Assembly: GCF_016595215.1 (NCBI RefSeq)
Contig: NZ_JAENHK010000007.1
Location: 1-64,000 of the forward strand
DNA: 64,000 nt
From: Chryseobacterium paridis
Lineage (GTDB): Bacteria; Bacteroidota; Bacteroidia; Flavobacteriales; Weeksellaceae
Reading direction: 5' to 3'
In this document: positions 21,243 to 29,311 of the stretch, one piece after another
Numbering within the stretch: the stretch's first letter is position 1
Layout: each line of letters begins with the position of its first letter
The notes under the pieces: model-generated
Told to the model about the DNA's origin: nothing
The model's input: the letters and a program-made list of their open reading frames with translations, nothing else
Databases searched by the model: none
Position numbers and translations under genes: made by a program

Positions 21243-21397
21243 TGAATTAATATAGAGAAAACAAATTTAGGACTATTTGGTTCTTGCTGCAATTAAACAG
21301 ATAGATTGCTCGAGAAATATCTGTCTCTTTGAAAATTTCAGAATGTTAAATAGTATGTAATCAGTGTTTTTCTTGGATAACCTGATATGTTATTCAA

Positions 21398-21949
21398 TTA
21401 CAACTTTGCTGTACGGGAGAAGATGTAGGTGAGCATACCTGGAACATTGATATGTGTATTTTTAAAATGGTCCGGAGCTATTCTGAATCCCAGTTTTTCA
21501 AGCAATCTCACAGAAGACATGTTTTCACTGGAAGGGAATGCAATTATTGTTTCAACATCCATGACTTCGAACGCGTATTTGAGTATTTGGACAATAACCT
21601 CTCCCATGATCCCTTTACCTTGAAATTCTTCGAGAAGTTCATATCCGATTTCTACGGTTCCTTTTGGTATATCAAAGTTCCAGAGACAGATTGCTCCAAT
21701 CAAAGCAGACTCATCCCGAAGGGAAATCGCCCAAAATATACATTCATTTTTATTGATCAGGATATCAATCTTATCAATATACGCAATGGCCTCGTTGACA
21801 TCTACAAATGGTGTCTTTCCTGTCAGCGTAGCAACTTCGACATTCGATCGCAGCTGATAAATTTCTTCTGCATCATTCTTTGAAAGCCTACGAAGAATCA
21901 ATCTATCGGTTTCTAATTCGGGGAAATTTGAAAAGTCTGGTTGGTGCAT
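21398..21949 (-). CDS. GNAT family N-acetyltransferase (RimJ/RimL-like)
   Basis: This 183-aa cytoplasmic acyl-CoA-dependent acetyltransferase belongs to the RimJ/RimL subgroup. The N-terminal motif ETDRLILRRLSKNDAEEIYQLR is characteristic, followed by IGAICLWNF, the acetyl-CoA-binding EFQGKGIMGEV and the C-terminal NMSSVRLLEKLGF. The acceptor (protein N-terminus, antibiotic or metabolite) is not identifiable. It is a single gene adjoining the tRNA-repeat region. Confidence 0.88.
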   Translation of the reverse strand: MHQPDFSNFPELETDRLILRRLSKNDAEEIYQLRSNVEVATLTGKTPFVDVNEAIAYIDKIDILINKNECIFWAISLRDESALIGAICLWNFDIPKGTVEIGYELLEEFQGKGIMGEVIVQILKYAFEVMDVETIIAFPSSENMSSVRLLEKLGFRIAPDHFKNTHINVPGMLTYIFSRTAKL

Positions 21950-22146
21950 CTGATATTCTCTACTGATTAGGGATTCGGTTTTTTATAAAGTTATTCAATA
22001 AAATCCGGATAACAAAAACAAAAAGAGGAGTTCAGCTTTTAATAATGTTATGTCCTAAATCAGCACTATGATCTTCAAATGGTCAGGCATGATCCATATT
22101 TTATAACATAAAAGTATTGTGAATATAGAGCACAATTATTTAAAAG

Positions 22147-22205
22147 TGAGCGCTAAAGGATTCGAACCTTTGACCGTTCCGATTAAAATCGGAATGCTCT
22201 ATTCT
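22147..22205 (-). pseudogene. tRNA-Lys(UUU) 3'-half remnant, copy A
   Basis: This 59-nt stretch reads as the 3' part of a tRNA on the minus strand: end of D-arm (AGAGCA), anticodon arm, variable loop, T-arm (GGTTCGAATCC) and acceptor 3' strand. The 5' acceptor strand and most of the D-arm are absent. The anticodon loop has six rather than seven nt, and the acceptor strand differs from the other copies by one base, so this is the most decayed copy. Confidence 0.8.
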
Positions 22206-22239
22206 TTGTTGTGTATTAATTGAAATTATAAGGCATAAA

Positions 22240-22267
22240 AAAACTCACAATAAAAATTGTGAGTTTT
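22240..22267 (-). terminator. Terminator hairpin between tRNA remnants A and B
   Basis: Arms AAAACTCACAAT and ATTGTGAGTTTT are the repeated hairpin that separates every unit of this array. Confidence 0.8.
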
Positions 22268-22271
22268 GAAG

Positions 22272-22330
22272 TGAGCGCGAAAGGATTCGAACCTTTGACC
22301 GTTCCGATTAAAAATCGGAATGCTCTATCC
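22272..22330 (-). pseudogene. tRNA-Lys(UUU) 3'-half remnant, copy B
   Basis: Same 59-nt organisation as copy A, starting 125 bp later. The anticodon stem TCCGA/TCGGA and the loop TTTTTAA (anticodon UUU) are intact. The sequence stops matching a tRNA at GGATAGAGCA, where a conserved ~30-nt AT-rich segment replaces the 5' half. Confidence 0.85.
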
Positions 22331-22368
22331 TTTGTTATGTATTAATTGAAGTTATAGGACACAAAAAA

Positions 22369-22390
22369 ACTCACAATTTTCATTGTGAGT
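22369..22390 (-). terminator. Terminator hairpin after tRNA-Arg (first cluster)
   Basis: ACTCACAAT / ATTGTGAGT stem, followed on the minus strand by a run of T. Confidence 0.8.
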
Positions 22391-22397
22391 CTTAAAG

Positions 22398-22471
22398 TGA
22401 GCGCGAAAGGATTCGAACCTTTGACCGTCTGCTTAGAAGGCAGATGCTCTATCCAGCTGAGCTACGCACCC
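22398..22471 (-). tRNA. tRNA-Arg (anticodon TCT), first copy
   Basis: A complete 74-nt cloverleaf: acceptor GGGTGCG with CGCGCTC (two G-U pairs), D-arm GCTC...GAGC, anticodon loop CTTCTAA, T-arm AAAGG-TTCGAAT-CCTTT, discriminator A. CCA is not encoded. Its 3' half from the variable loop onward is identical to the tRNA-Lys remnants nearby. Confidence 0.95.
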
Positions 22472-22480
22472 TTAAAAAAG

Positions 22481-22555
22481 TCGGGGCGGCAGGATTCGAA
22501 CCTGCGACCTCCTGGTCCCAAACCAGGCGCGATGACCGGACTACGCTACGCCCCG
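22481..22555 (-). tRNA. tRNA-Pro (anticodon TGG), first copy
   Basis: A 75-nt cloverleaf with acceptor CGGGGCG / CGCCCCG, anticodon stem CCTGG/CCAGG and loop TTTGGGA. It lies 9 bp upstream (minus strand) of tRNA-Arg, so the two form one transcript. Confidence 0.95.
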
Positions 22556-22600
22556 ATTAAAGGTCATCTGAAACGAATTTTACCTCGTTTTTTGTGGGTG

Positions 22601-22608
22601 CAAATATA
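22601..22608 (-). promoter_or_regulatory. -7 box of the tRNA-Pro/Arg transcript
   Basis: The minus strand reads TATATTTG. The surrounding GTGCAAATATAG context is shared with the promoter of the second tRNA cluster at 26636. Confidence 0.6.
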
Positions 22609-23047
22609 GGATAGTTTTTTGAATTATGAAAATAAAAATTGAGAAAATATTTTTGAATTTAAAATTGGGGTTGTTAGAAGGCTTTTAATCATTATGTTAA
22701 ATATTGAAAGAAATTTTTTAAGTAAGTATACTTGTTTATGGTCCGTATGTAAAATTGACACAACAATAATACAAGAAAGATAATAATGATTTGTGGAAAT
22801 GATTATTTTTCCCCAGCTGTGTAAAGTTTAGAATATTATGACACCAAATTCATTATTAATAGTTCATCCTTTATAGTCAGAAAAAATAATTAGCGTAAAT
22901 CGTTTAAATCGCTTCCTAAATTCCCCCTGGTATCCTTATTAATTCTGATCTGGTCCCTTAAGCAGGTTGTTATGTGTTCTAATTTTGATTTATCAAATTT
23001 TGCTAATCTTCTTAGTAAAGAAAATTAGATCGTAACATTTAAAAGAA
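22609..23047. other. Gene-free spacer upstream of the cupin gene
   Basis: There is no ORF of note in about 440 bp of AT-rich sequence. It contains short inverted repeats such as TGATTTATCA near 22986 and CTAAT...ATTAG near 23003-23028, just ahead of the cupin gene. These could be regulatory; no clear -7 box was identified. Confidence 0.4.
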
Positions 23048-23473
23048 ATGAATATAAAACTATTGTCTAAATTATTATTGCTATGCAGTTTGTATGGAAT
23101 AAGTGCTCAAGCCCAGTCTCAAAATAATGTAAAAGAACCAGTAAGTTCACATGCTGTTATTCTGGAACAAGCACTTAAAGAAAAAGGGTTTGATCATAAA
23201 GCTGTGGAGATTATGATTGTTGACTTTCCTCCATTAGGTGTCTCAGCAGCTCACAGGCACCCTTGTCCTACATTTGGATATGTGCTTTCCGGAGAATTAG
23301 TTTCGGTATTTGAAGGGAAGTCACATACTTATAAAGCTGGTGACAGTTTCTATGAAACACCGGAGGGATTACATAATAGCACGAGGAATCCAAGTAAAAC
23401 AAAACCAGCTAAACTGTTAGCTTTCTTTATAAAGGATGATCCTGGAGTTACCATAATACCAGAGAAAAAGTAA
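23048..23473 (+). CDS. Exported cupin-domain protein
   Basis: This 141-aa protein has a signal peptide (about 1-22, ending AQAQ) and one cupin barrel. Motif 1 is SAAHRHPCPTFGYVLSGELV, with a His-X-His pair and a Cys close by. Motif 2 is GDSFYETPEGLHNSTRN. The first motif lacks the usual Glu, so metal binding may be His-rich only. It lies 31 bp before the DoxX gene in the same direction. Its enzymatic role is unknown; small periplasmic cupins of this type often accompany redox or quinone-stress genes. Confidence 0.85.
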   Translation: MNIKLLSKLLLLCSLYGISAQAQSQNNVKEPVSSHAVILEQALKEKGFDHKAVEIMIVDFPPLGVSAAHRHPCPTFGYVLSGELVSVFEGKSHTYKAGDSFYETPEGLHNSTRNPSKTKPAKLLAFFIKDDPGVTIIPEKK

Positions 23474-23504
23474 CAGTCATTTTTTAATATAAACATTAAT
23501 TATT

Positions 23505-23972
23505 ATGAAAAACTCACACGGAATTCCTCAGCTTTTCTTACGTATAGCCTTGGGCTTGGGCTTTATTATTCCGGTCATGGATAGATTAGGAATGATTGGT
23601 GCACCCGGTTCTGGGAAAGTTGCTTGGGGAGATTGGCAGCATTTTTCTGCTTATACAAATACTTTAATGCCTTTTTTGAATACAACAGGAGCTGATATTA
23701 TGGGAATCTTAGCTACAGTAGCGGAGTTAATAATAGGCCTATGCTTAATAATTGGTTTGAAAACAAGAATAGCCGCATTAGGAGGTGCAATGATTACGTT
23801 TGTATTTGCGATCTGTATGATTGCTACGCTTGGAATTGGTGCACCTTTTAAATATCCGGTTTTTGTATTTACCGGAGCAGGGTTATTATTGTCAAGTTTA
23901 CATCAATTCAATTGGAGTATAGACAGCATGCTTCCTGCAAAAGAAAATGAATCTTCAAAAAGTGTAGATTAA
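23505..23972 (+). CDS. DoxX family membrane protein
   Basis: This 155-aa integral membrane protein has four hydrophobic helices. DoxX-type features are the N-terminal LFLRIALGLGFIIPVMDRLG, the AELIIGLCLIIGLKTRIAALGGA motif and FPVFVFTGAGLLLS-like final helices. DoxX proteins associate with redox and thiosulfate-quinone systems, but the biochemical role is mostly unclear. It is probably in an operon with the cupin gene, upstream of arsR, which has its own operator. Confidence 0.85.
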   Translation: MKNSHGIPQLFLRIALGLGFIIPVMDRLGMIGAPGSGKVAWGDWQHFSAYTNTLMPFLNTTGADIMGILATVAELIIGLCLIIGLKTRIAALGGAMITFVFAICMIATLGIGAPFKYPVFVFTGAGLLLSSLHQFNWSIDSMLPAKENESSKSVD

Positions 23973-24020
23973 TATATGTATTATTCTATTCAATTATAAG
24001 AATAATTTTTTCAATTTCGG

Positions 24021-24046
24021 TATTTCGGAAAATATCGATATATTTG
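24021..24046 (+). promoter_or_regulatory. arsR promoter with autoregulatory operator
   Basis: An inverted repeat TATTTCG-N8-CGATATA (24021-24042) overlaps the -7 box TATATTTG (24039-24046). The ATG at 24051 falls where transcription should begin, so the mRNA may be leaderless. The same operator, in perfect form, precedes the oxidoreductase gene. Confidence 0.6.
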
Positions 24047-24050
24047 CTCC

Positions 24051-24356
24051 ATGGAATTAATTGCAGTTTTTAAAGCGCTTGGCAACCAAACTAGAATTAA
24101 TATATTAATTTGGTTAAAGGAACCTCACCTTTATTTCCCGGCGGAAGAATTGCATAATTATGATGCAAACCTTGGTGTGTGTGTAAGTGATATTACCAAA
24201 AAAACGGGCTTGTCTCCGTCTACTACCTCAGACTATCTAAGTTTATTGCAAAAATGTGGGCTTATAGAAGCTACACGTGCCGGGCAATGGACATACTATA
24301 AACGTAATGAAGGAGCTATTGAGACATTGAATAAACTAATTCAGGAAGCCTTTTGA
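24051..24356 (+). CDS. ArsR family winged-helix transcriptional regulator
   Basis: This 101-aa repressor-type protein has the ArsR fold: KALGNQTRINILIWL (helix 1-2) and the recognition helix region DITKKTGLSPSTTSDYLSLLQKCGL. The beta-wing is ATRAGQWTYYKRNE. The classical CxC metal site is absent. Two Cys remain, one in LGVCVSDI just before the HTH and one in LQKCGL, so a redox or electrophile signal is more plausible than arsenic; this is inference. It lies between the DoxX and oxidoreductase genes and probably controls both itself and the latter. Confidence 0.9.
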   Translation: MELIAVFKALGNQTRINILIWLKEPHLYFPAEELHNYDANLGVCVSDITKKTGLSPSTTSDYLSLLQKCGLIEATRAGQWTYYKRNEGAIETLNKLIQEAF

Positions 24357-24371
24357 TTTTTTTTAAATTAA

Positions 24372-24393
24372 TATTTCGAAAATAAGCGAAATA
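24372..24393 (+). promoter_or_regulatory. Operator upstream of the MDR oxidoreductase
   Basis: Perfect inverted repeat TATTTCG-N8-CGAAATA, 15 bp before the oxidoreductase ATG. It matches the arsR operator in arms and spacing. Confidence 0.6.
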
Positions 24394-24408
24394 CCTAAAT
24401 ATGTAAAT

Positions 24409-25371
24409 ATGAAAGCGATTGTAATCGAAAATTATGGAGGACCCGAAGTTCTTCAGTTAACGCAAGTAGCTACTCCAACTATAACAAGTCCGTCTCAAGT
24501 CTTGGTGAAGGTGAGAGCTACTTCTATAAATCCACTTGACTATCAGGTAAGACGAGGAGATTATTCTTCAGTGTTTGACTTACCGATTATTACGGGCCAC
24601 GATATTTCAGGGGATGTTATAGCAGTGGGTGAAGCAGTAGAAAAATGGCAGCCTGGTGATAAAGTTTATTATTCTCCGCGTTTTGGGAGTTCTGGCAGTT
24701 ATGCTGAATATCACCTCACGGACGAATCTTCATTGTCCAGGATGCCGGATAATGTAAGCTATGAAGAAGCTGCCGCAATTCCGCTTATTGGAGGGACGGT
24801 ATGGGAAATGCTTGTGGTACGGGCCCAATTAAAAAAAGGAGACAGTGTTCTAATTCTCGGCGGTGCAGGTGGTGTTGGAACATTAGCAATACAGGTGGCT
24901 AAGTCGTTAGGAGCTTTTGTATATACAACCGGACAAAGTGTTTTACATGAAAAACTTCAAAATCTAGGAGCAGATGTGGTTATTGACCATCATAAACAAA
25001 ACTATATTGAAATGATACAGGCTCATACCAAGGGAAATGGAGTAGATGTGATTATTGATACAGTAGGAGGTAGTACACTCTCAGATAGTCCGCTTGCTTT
25101 GGCTAATTATGGAAGAATTGTAACGCTGGTTGATATTACCCAATCTCAGAACCTTATTCATGCCTGGGAAAAAAATGCAACCTATCATTTTGTTTTTACC
25201 CGACAAAGCAGAGATGAACTCCATCATATTACTCAGCTCATTGAAGCTGGAGATGTAAAGCCAGTTATAGATAGTATTTACGCTTTCGAAGATATTAAAA
25301 GTGCCCATCAAAGGATAGAGGATGTAAAGCGAAACAGGCCTTTATTTGGTAAAATTATATTGTCACTGTAA
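24409..25371 (+). CDS. Zinc-independent MDR oxidoreductase (quinone oxidoreductase-like)
   Basis: This 320-aa NADPH-dependent medium-chain reductase has the N-terminal MKAIVIENYGGPEVL motif and the GHDISGDVIAVG region. Its Rossmann motif ILGGAGGVGTLAIQVAKSLGA lacks the zinc-ligand Cys cluster, so it groups with quinone or enone reductases rather than alcohol dehydrogenases. A probable role is detoxifying quinones or reactive aldehydes, consistent with a Cys-bearing ArsR regulator whose operator sits immediately upstream. Confidence 0.9.
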   Translation: MKAIVIENYGGPEVLQLTQVATPTITSPSQVLVKVRATSINPLDYQVRRGDYSSVFDLPIITGHDISGDVIAVGEAVEKWQPGDKVYYSPRFGSSGSYAEYHLTDESSLSRMPDNVSYEEAAAIPLIGGTVWEMLVVRAQLKKGDSVLILGGAGGVGTLAIQVAKSLGAFVYTTGQSVLHEKLQNLGADVVIDHHKQNYIEMIQAHTKGNGVDVIIDTVGGSTLSDSPLALANYGRIVTLVDITQSQNLIHAWEKNATYHFVFTRQSRDELHHITQLIEAGDVKPVIDSIYAFEDIKSAHQRIEDVKRNRPLFGKIILSL

Positions 25372-25436
25372 AATGTATTACCAATATATTGTTCCTGTCT
25401 ATAAAATGATTGTATTTCAGAAAGCCATTATGCTTG

Positions 25437-25630
25437 GCATCCGGAATGAAACGTAGCGAAGTGAAGAATCTTATCAATCTAATGTCCAGAATAAAAAAAT
25501 ATAGATATTCGATAGCTAAGAGATTCCTCCTGTCGTCGGAATGACAGTGTTGGGAAAAGTCATGTTGCTTGTCATTCAGAATGAAGCGTAGCGAAGTGAA
25601 GAATCTCATTTGTCAATCTAATGCCCAATA
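25437..25630. repeat. REP-like dispersed repeats (two direct copies and one inverted)
   Basis: In the 327-bp gap after the oxidoreductase, two direct copies share GCGAAGTGAAGAATCT and TCAATCTAATG blocks (about 25437-25493 and 25570-25630). Between them lies an inverted relative, AGATTCCTCCTGTCGTCGGA (about 25521-25547). The GTCATTC...GAATCT family is a common bacterial intergenic repeat. No gene is seen in the gap. Confidence 0.65.
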
Positions 25631-25666
25631 CATAGCAATAATATATAAACCCAATATAAACACAAA

Positions 25667-25694
25667 AAAACTCACAATTTTCATTGTGAGTTTT
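25667..25694 (-). terminator. Terminator hairpin after tRNA remnant C
   Basis: Arms AAAACTCACAAT / ATTGTGAGTTTT, the same hairpin as in the other array units. Confidence 0.8.
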
Positions 25695-25698
25695 AAAA

Positions 25699-26043
<345 letters not shown>

Positions 26044-26050
26044 TTAAAAG

Positions 26051-26109
26051 TGAGCGCGAAAGGATTCGAACCTTTGACCGTTCCGATTAAAAATCGGAAT
26101 GCTCTATCC
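26051..26109 (-). pseudogene. tRNA-Lys(UUU) 3'-half remnant, copy D
   Basis: Identical in organisation to copy B. Copies D and E are identical over the 59-nt remnant and spaced 126 bp apart, indicating recent tandem duplication. Confidence 0.85.
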
Positions 26110-26145
26110 TTTGTTATGTATTAATTGAATTTATAGGATACAAAA

Positions 26146-26171
26146 AAACTCACAATGAAAATTGTGAGTTT
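26146..26171 (-). terminator. Terminator hairpin between remnants D and E
   Basis: AAACTCACAAT / ATTGTGAGTTT stem with a 4-nt loop, then T-run on the minus strand. Confidence 0.8.
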
Positions 26172-26176
26172 AAAAG

Positions 26177-26235
26177 TGAGCGCGAAAGGATTCGAACCTT
26201 TGACCGTTCCGATTAAAAATCGGAATGCTCTATCC
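26177..26235 (-). pseudogene. tRNA-Lys(UUU) 3'-half remnant, copy E
   Basis: Same as copy D over 59 nt and over the following ~35 nt non-tRNA segment. It starts 126 bp before the intact tRNA-Arg, the same period as between remnants. Confidence 0.85.
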
Positions 26236-26270
26236 TTTGTTATGTATTAATTGAATTTATAGGATACAAA

Positions 26271-26298
26271 AAAACTCACAATGAAAATTGTGAGTTTT
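26271..26298 (-). terminator. Terminator hairpin after tRNA-Arg (second cluster)
   Basis: AAAACTCACAAT / ATTGTGAGTTTT stem with a 4-nt loop. Confidence 0.8.
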
Positions 26299-26302
26299 AA
26301 AG

Positions 26303-26376
26303 TGAGCGCGAAAGGATTCGAACCTTTGACCGTCTGCTTAGAAGGCAGATGCTCTATCCAGCTGAGCTACGCACCC
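26303..26376 (-). tRNA. tRNA-Arg (anticodon TCT), second copy
   Basis: Identical to the copy at 22398-22471 and 3,905 bp away in the same direction. All arms are intact; CCA is not encoded. Confidence 0.95.
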
Positions 26377-26407
26377 ATTGGCAATTTTGAGAAAATTACT
26401 AAAACAG

Positions 26408-26482
26408 TCGGGGCGGCAGGATTCGAACCTGCGACCTCCTGGTCCCAAACCAGGCGCGATGACCGGACTACGCTACGCCCCG
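26408..26482 (-). tRNA. tRNA-Pro (anticodon TGG), second copy
   Basis: Identical cloverleaf to the copy at 22481-22555. The spacer to tRNA-Arg is 31 bp here against 9 bp in the first cluster, so the two clusters are not a recent perfect duplication. Confidence 0.95.
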
Positions 26483-26505
26483 AATTATAGTTAAGAAAAA
26501 GAAAG

Positions 26506-26590
26506 CGGAGGGTAAGGGATTCGAACCCTTGCGACACTTTCGCGTCGACAGTTTAGCAAACTGCTCCATTAACCACTCTGGCAACCCTCC
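26506..26590 (-). tRNA. tRNA-Ser (anticodon GCT)
   Basis: An 85-nt class II tRNA with acceptor GGAGGGT / ACCCTCC, anticodon loop TTGCTAA and a long variable arm (CGACGCGAAAGTGTCG). First gene of the Ser-Pro-Arg transcript; present only in this cluster. Confidence 0.95.
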
Positions 26591-26635
26591 TTTTATCTTT
26601 ATTTTTAAATGATCGTTATTCCGTTATTGCGAGTG

Positions 26636-26643
26636 CAAATATA
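26636..26643 (-). promoter_or_regulatory. -7 box of the tRNA-Ser/Pro/Arg transcript
   Basis: The minus strand reads TATATTTG, 46 bp upstream of tRNA-Ser, in the same GTGCAAATATAG context as at 22601. Confidence 0.6.
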
Positions 26644-26726
26644 GAATAGATTTCTTTATTTACCAAATAAATTTCAAGAAAATTTTACGTATTTTTGAGC
26701 TAATAAATGATTAAAAAATAAGACTA

Positions 26727-27752
26727 ATGCGTAAAACATTATATATCATCGGATTAAGCGCTTTTGTGTTTTCTTGCGCCCCTCAGAAGAAAGTTGTAAA
26801 AACAACCTATAAGCCAAAAAATCCAGTGACACAGCCAAAAACAGTAGTGAAAACTCCTATGGCTGAGAAACCAAAACCTCAGATTACAAATGATCACGGA
26901 GTCGAATTTTTTACAACGAATATAGCAGATCCGACAAAAAATGATAATACCGCAAGTTATGGTTCTATCGTCTCTGCAAAACCTTCAGGATATAAGGTCG
27001 TAAAAACATACTTCCCGGCAGTTGCTCAGAATTTCAGACAGAAATATTTAATACTCCATTATACTGCTATACCAGATGATAAATCAATCACAGTTCTTAC
27101 ACAACAAGCTGTAAGTGCTCATTATTTGGTTAATAATTTGGGTGATAACGAGATTTATCAGTTGGTGGATGAAAATAAACGTGCTTACCACGCTGGAATC
27201 AGTTCGTGGAGAAGTGACAAAAATCTTAATGATAACTCTATAGGAATTGAAATCGTAAATGCAGGGTATACAACAGATGCCACAGGGAAAAGAATTTTTG
27301 CTCCATTTAGTGATGATCAGGTGAAAAAAGTAGCTGCTCTTGCAAAAGATATTGCAACCAGATATCAGATTCCTGCAACCAATGTGTTGGCACATTCTGA
27401 TATTGCACCCACCAGAAAGCAGGATCCCGGACCTATGTTTCCATGGAAAAAATTATATGACGAATATCAGATAGGAATGTGGTATGATGAAGCAGCAAAA
27501 CAGAGTATCTTTGAACTGGCACAAACCGATTTCCAAACCCGATATAATGAAGCGTCGTTTATCTTTTTAATTCAAACAGCACTTCAGAAGTTTGGATACG
27601 GAATAGAGCCAAGTGGCGCGTGGGATGATGCTACGAAAAAGACCATTGAGGCTTTTCAGTATCACTTCCGCCCGCAAAACTATGATGGAATCATGGATGC
27701 TGAGACGTGGGCCATATTGCAAGCTTTGAATCAGAAGTATCCTGTAAAATAA
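26727..27752 (+). CDS. N-acetylmuramoyl-L-alanine amidase lipoprotein with peptidoglycan-binding domain
   Basis: It cleaves the amide between MurNAc and the stem peptide. The 341-aa protein has the lipobox VFSC near residue 17. A Pro/Lys-rich linker precedes an Amidase_2 (AmiD-like) domain (about 95-255). The zinc ligands are plausible in LILHYTAI and HSDIAPTRKQDPG, with YHAGISSW between them. A PG_binding_1 domain (about 275-335, FGYGIEPSGAWDDATKKTIEAFQ) ends the protein. Outer-membrane anchoring suggests cell-wall turnover or muropeptide recycling. It is followed by its own terminator. Confidence 0.93.
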   Translation: MRKTLYIIGLSAFVFSCAPQKKVVKTTYKPKNPVTQPKTVVKTPMAEKPKPQITNDHGVEFFTTNIADPTKNDNTASYGSIVSAKPSGYKVVKTYFPAVAQNFRQKYLILHYTAIPDDKSITVLTQQAVSAHYLVNNLGDNEIYQLVDENKRAYHAGISSWRSDKNLNDNSIGIEIVNAGYTTDATGKRIFAPFSDDQVKKVAALAKDIATRYQIPATNVLAHSDIAPTRKQDPGPMFPWKKLYDEYQIGMWYDEAAKQSIFELAQTDFQTRYNEASFIFLIQTALQKFGYGIEPSGAWDDATKKTIEAFQYHFRPQNYDGIMDAETWAILQALNQKYPVK

Positions 27753-27761
27753 AATTTAAAG

Positions 27762-27785
27762 CGCATCTGTTAACGATGCGTTTTT
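27762..27785 (+). terminator. Intrinsic terminator after the amidase
   Basis: Stem CGCATC / GATGCG, 7-nt loop, then T5. Confidence 0.75.
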
Positions 27786-27822
27786 GCTATATTTAAACGA
27801 TTAAAAAAATAAAAAATCTGTA

Positions 27823-29223
27823 ATGGAAAATTTCAGAAAAGAAAGCGATTTGCTGGGTGAACTTAATGTACCGGTAGATGCTTATTATGGAGTGCAAACC
27901 CAAAGAGCGATCGATAACTTCAAAATTTCGGGACAGCTTCTTTCCTCATATCCTGATTTTATTAAAGGATTGGCTTTTGTAAAAAAGGCTGCTGCCAAAA
28001 CAAATTACGAATTAGGACTATTAGAAGAAGATCTGTATTTTAAAATAGCAGAAACATGCGATGAGATTATCGATGGAAAATTACATGATCAATTTCCTGT
28101 AGACATGATTCAGGGTGGAGCAGGTACTTCGATCAACATGAATGCGAATGAAGTAATTGCAAACAGAGTTTTAGAGAAATTAGGTAAAAATAAAGGAGAG
28201 TATCAATTCTGCTCGCCAAATGATCATATCAACCTTTCACAGTCTACTAATGATGCTTATCCTACAGCAATCAAAATGGGACTTTTAAGAATGAATGTAG
28301 GATTGGTTGAAAGACTTGAAAGAATAGTAGATGCATTTCGTGCAAAAGGACAGGAATTTCAGGATGTTATTAAAATGGGTAGAACACAGTTACAAGATGC
28401 TGTTCCTATGACTTTAGGGCAGGAGTTTGAAGCTTTTGCTGCCAATCTTGAAGAAGATATTTCCAAATTAAATAATAACGCCGACCTTTTTGTTGAGGTT
28501 AATATGGGAGCAACAGCAATTGGAACAGGAATTAATGCTCCGATCGGATACGCTGCACTTTGCGCAAAAAATCTGGCTCAGATTACTGGGTTTCCAATTG
28601 TTTCCGCACCAAACTTAGTAGAGGCAACACCAGATACGGGTTCTTATGTGATCTATTCATCAGCAATGAAACGTCTTGCAGTAAAATTATCGAAGATCTG
28701 TAATGATTTGAGATTGCTTGCTTCAGGTCCAAGAGCGGGTCTTTTTGAGATTAATCTTCCGCCAATGCAGCCAGGATCATCTATTATGCCAGGAAAAGTA
28801 AATCCTGTAATTCCTGAAGTGGTTAATCAGGTATGCTTTAAAGTAATTGGAAATGATCTTACCGTAACCTTTGCCGCTGAGGCAGGACAATTACAGTTAA
28901 ATGTAATGGAACCAGTGCTTTCTCATGCCATTATGGAGAATATCAACTTCCTATCGAATGCATTGGATACCCTTCGTACTAAATGTATCGTTGGAATTAC
29001 AGCCAATAAAGACGTGTGTCTGAATATGGTAAAACATAGCATTGGTATTGTAACCGCTCTTAACCCCTACATTGGATATAAGCAATCTACACAAATTGCT
29101 AAAGAAGCATTGGAGACCGGAAAAAGCGTGTATAATTTGGTATTAGAAAAAGGAGTTCTTACCCAGGAGAAGCTGGATGAGATCCTTGATCCCAAAAACA
29201 TGCTGATGCCTCATAACAAATAA
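27823..29223 (+). CDS. aspA: Aspartate ammonia-lyase
   Basis: It converts L-aspartate to fumarate and ammonia. The 466-aa protein belongs to the fumarase/aspartase superfamily, with signature GSSIMPGKVNPVIPE (about 325-339), the active-site region QSTNDAYPTA and TPDTGSYVIY. The C-terminal tail GVLTQEKLDEILDPKNMLMP and the start FRKESDLLGELNVPVDAYYG match aspartases rather than FumC. The length is full. It is a single gene with terminators on both sides. Confidence 0.93.
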   Translation: MENFRKESDLLGELNVPVDAYYGVQTQRAIDNFKISGQLLSSYPDFIKGLAFVKKAAAKTNYELGLLEEDLYFKIAETCDEIIDGKLHDQFPVDMIQGGAGTSINMNANEVIANRVLEKLGKNKGEYQFCSPNDHINLSQSTNDAYPTAIKMGLLRMNVGLVERLERIVDAFRAKGQEFQDVIKMGRTQLQDAVPMTLGQEFEAFAANLEEDISKLNNNADLFVEVNMGATAIGTGINAPIGYAALCAKNLAQITGFPIVSAPNLVEATPDTGSYVIYSSAMKRLAVKLSKICNDLRLLASGPRAGLFEINLPPMQPGSSIMPGKVNPVIPEVVNQVCFKVIGNDLTVTFAAEAGQLQLNVMEPVLSHAIMENINFLSNALDTLRTKCIVGITANKDVCLNMVKHSIGIVTALNPYIGYKQSTQIAKEALETGKSVYNLVLEKGVLTQEKLDEILDPKNMLMPHNK

Positions 29224-29254
29224 TTTTTTGTTATTTTACACTAATAATACAAAG

Positions 29255-29294
29255 ATCTTCACTTGAATTAAAATGATTTAAGTGAAGATTTTTT
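29255..29294 (+). terminator. Intrinsic terminator after aspA
   Basis: Arms ATCTTCACTT and AAGTGAAGAT with a 15-nt loop, then a T-run. Confidence 0.75.
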
Positions 29295-29311
29295 AAATAC
29301 ATCATAGAAAA

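Noticed and set aside
21452..21883. 143-aa plus-strand ORF
   Set aside because: Antisense shadow of the GNAT gene.
22385..22609. Plus-strand ORF of 74 aa ([15 protein letters not shown]...)
   Set aside because: It is the antisense of tRNA-Arg and tRNA-Pro. Such SNLRPPGPKPGA-like products are a well-known annotation artefact.
26281..26490. Plus-strand ORF of 69 aa over the second tRNA cluster
   Set aside because: Antisense of tRNA-Arg and tRNA-Pro, same artefact as at 22385.
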